A stretch of 64,000 bases of DNA, from the NCBI GenBank assembly GCA_900548975.1, contig URMS01000003.1, positions 1 through 64,000 of the forward strand, written 5' to 3'. Below are positions 63,939-64,000 of this stretch, one piece after another; the first letter of the stretch is position 1; each line of letters starts with the position of its first letter. The position numbers and the translations under genes were made by a program. The stretch comes from an uncultured Porphyromonadaceae bacterium (GTDB taxonomy: Bacteria > Bacteroidota > Bacteroidia > Bacteroidales > Muribaculaceae). The notes under the pieces are model-generated. The model saw nothing but the letters and a program-made list of their open reading frames with translations, made no database searches and was not told where the DNA came from.

Positions 63939-64000
63939 ATGATGAAAAAACTGACCGTAATTCTTGTTATTGCCTGCATTATGACTCTCACACAGGGCGC
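63939..64000 (+). CDS. Start of a secreted or membrane protein, truncated by the window end
   Basis: ATGATG at 63939-63944 opens a frame MMKKLTVILVIACIMTLTQG, the beginning of a signal peptide. The remaining sequence is outside the window. Only export can be inferred. Confidence 0.6.
   Translation, partial: MMKKLTVILVIACIMTLTQG

Overview
The window looks like a chromosomal segment of a Bacteroidales bacterium, probably Muribaculaceae-like. Three things point there: most genes are GC-rich, many genes are preceded by the Bacteroidetes -7 motif TAnnTTTG, and the gene content fits (SusC/SusD pair, hybrid two-component regulator, PorZ-like type IX secretion protein, DUF2723 protein, SUF operon of the cvpA-sufB-C-D-S kind). 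The family assignment is inference; no rRNA or tRNA was seen.

Layout. 1-52 is the end of an IS-like element, followed by a long imperfect hairpin and a POT transporter. 2.1-3.0 kb holds a low-GC HTH-Fic gene with its own palindromic operator. 3.2-9.6 kb carries housekeeping and envelope genes (TPR, MATE, muramidase, pepD, small membrane protein, Skp/OmpH, glycosyltransferase). 9.6-26.3 kb is a polysaccharide utilization locus: a divergent hybrid two-component sensor, then a clan GH-A enzyme, SusC, SusD, a surface glycan-binding lipoprotein, GH53 endo-galactanase and GH2 beta-galactosidase. The GH53 plus GH2 pair predicts beta-1,4-galactan (pectic galactan) as substrate. 26.4-35.4 kb is a long leftward gene train: nadA, leuS, rdgB, porZ-like, a hypothetical, panB, comF. 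35.5-39.0 kb has an SGNH hydrolase, a deletion-fused AAA ATPase pseudogene and a GH115-like enzyme. 39.0-45.3 kb is cvpA-sufB-sufC-sufD-sufS, interrupted between sufB and sufC by a Y1 (REP-associated) transposase bracketed by hairpin repeats.

45.4-51.3 kb is an AT-richer accessory locus: four leftward genes (SHOCT membrane protein; zinc-ribbon/membrane/SH3-like protein; CsgG/LpoB-like secreted protein; a second SH3-like membrane paralogue) facing a zinc-ribbon two-TM protein and a secreted propeller-like protein. Between the two arms lie three 14-bp repeats spaced exactly 33 bp apart. This is the best candidate in the window for an undescribed envelope system.

51.4-58.7 kb encodes a giant DUF2723 membrane protein, a NodB deacetylase, QueG and a TlpA-like lipoprotein. 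polA follows on the opposite strand. Its proofreading domain has lost all four catalytic carboxylates, and its 5' leader is interrupted by a 336-bp inverted-repeat element with TAA target duplications. A second Y1 transposase inside ~110-bp inverted hairpin arms, a Ca2+/Na+ antiporter and the start of a secreted protein close the window.

Cross-window themes are small non-autonomous elements and hairpin repeats in intergenic spaces, and several start codons that sit inside or overlap the upstream gene, indicating compact operons.
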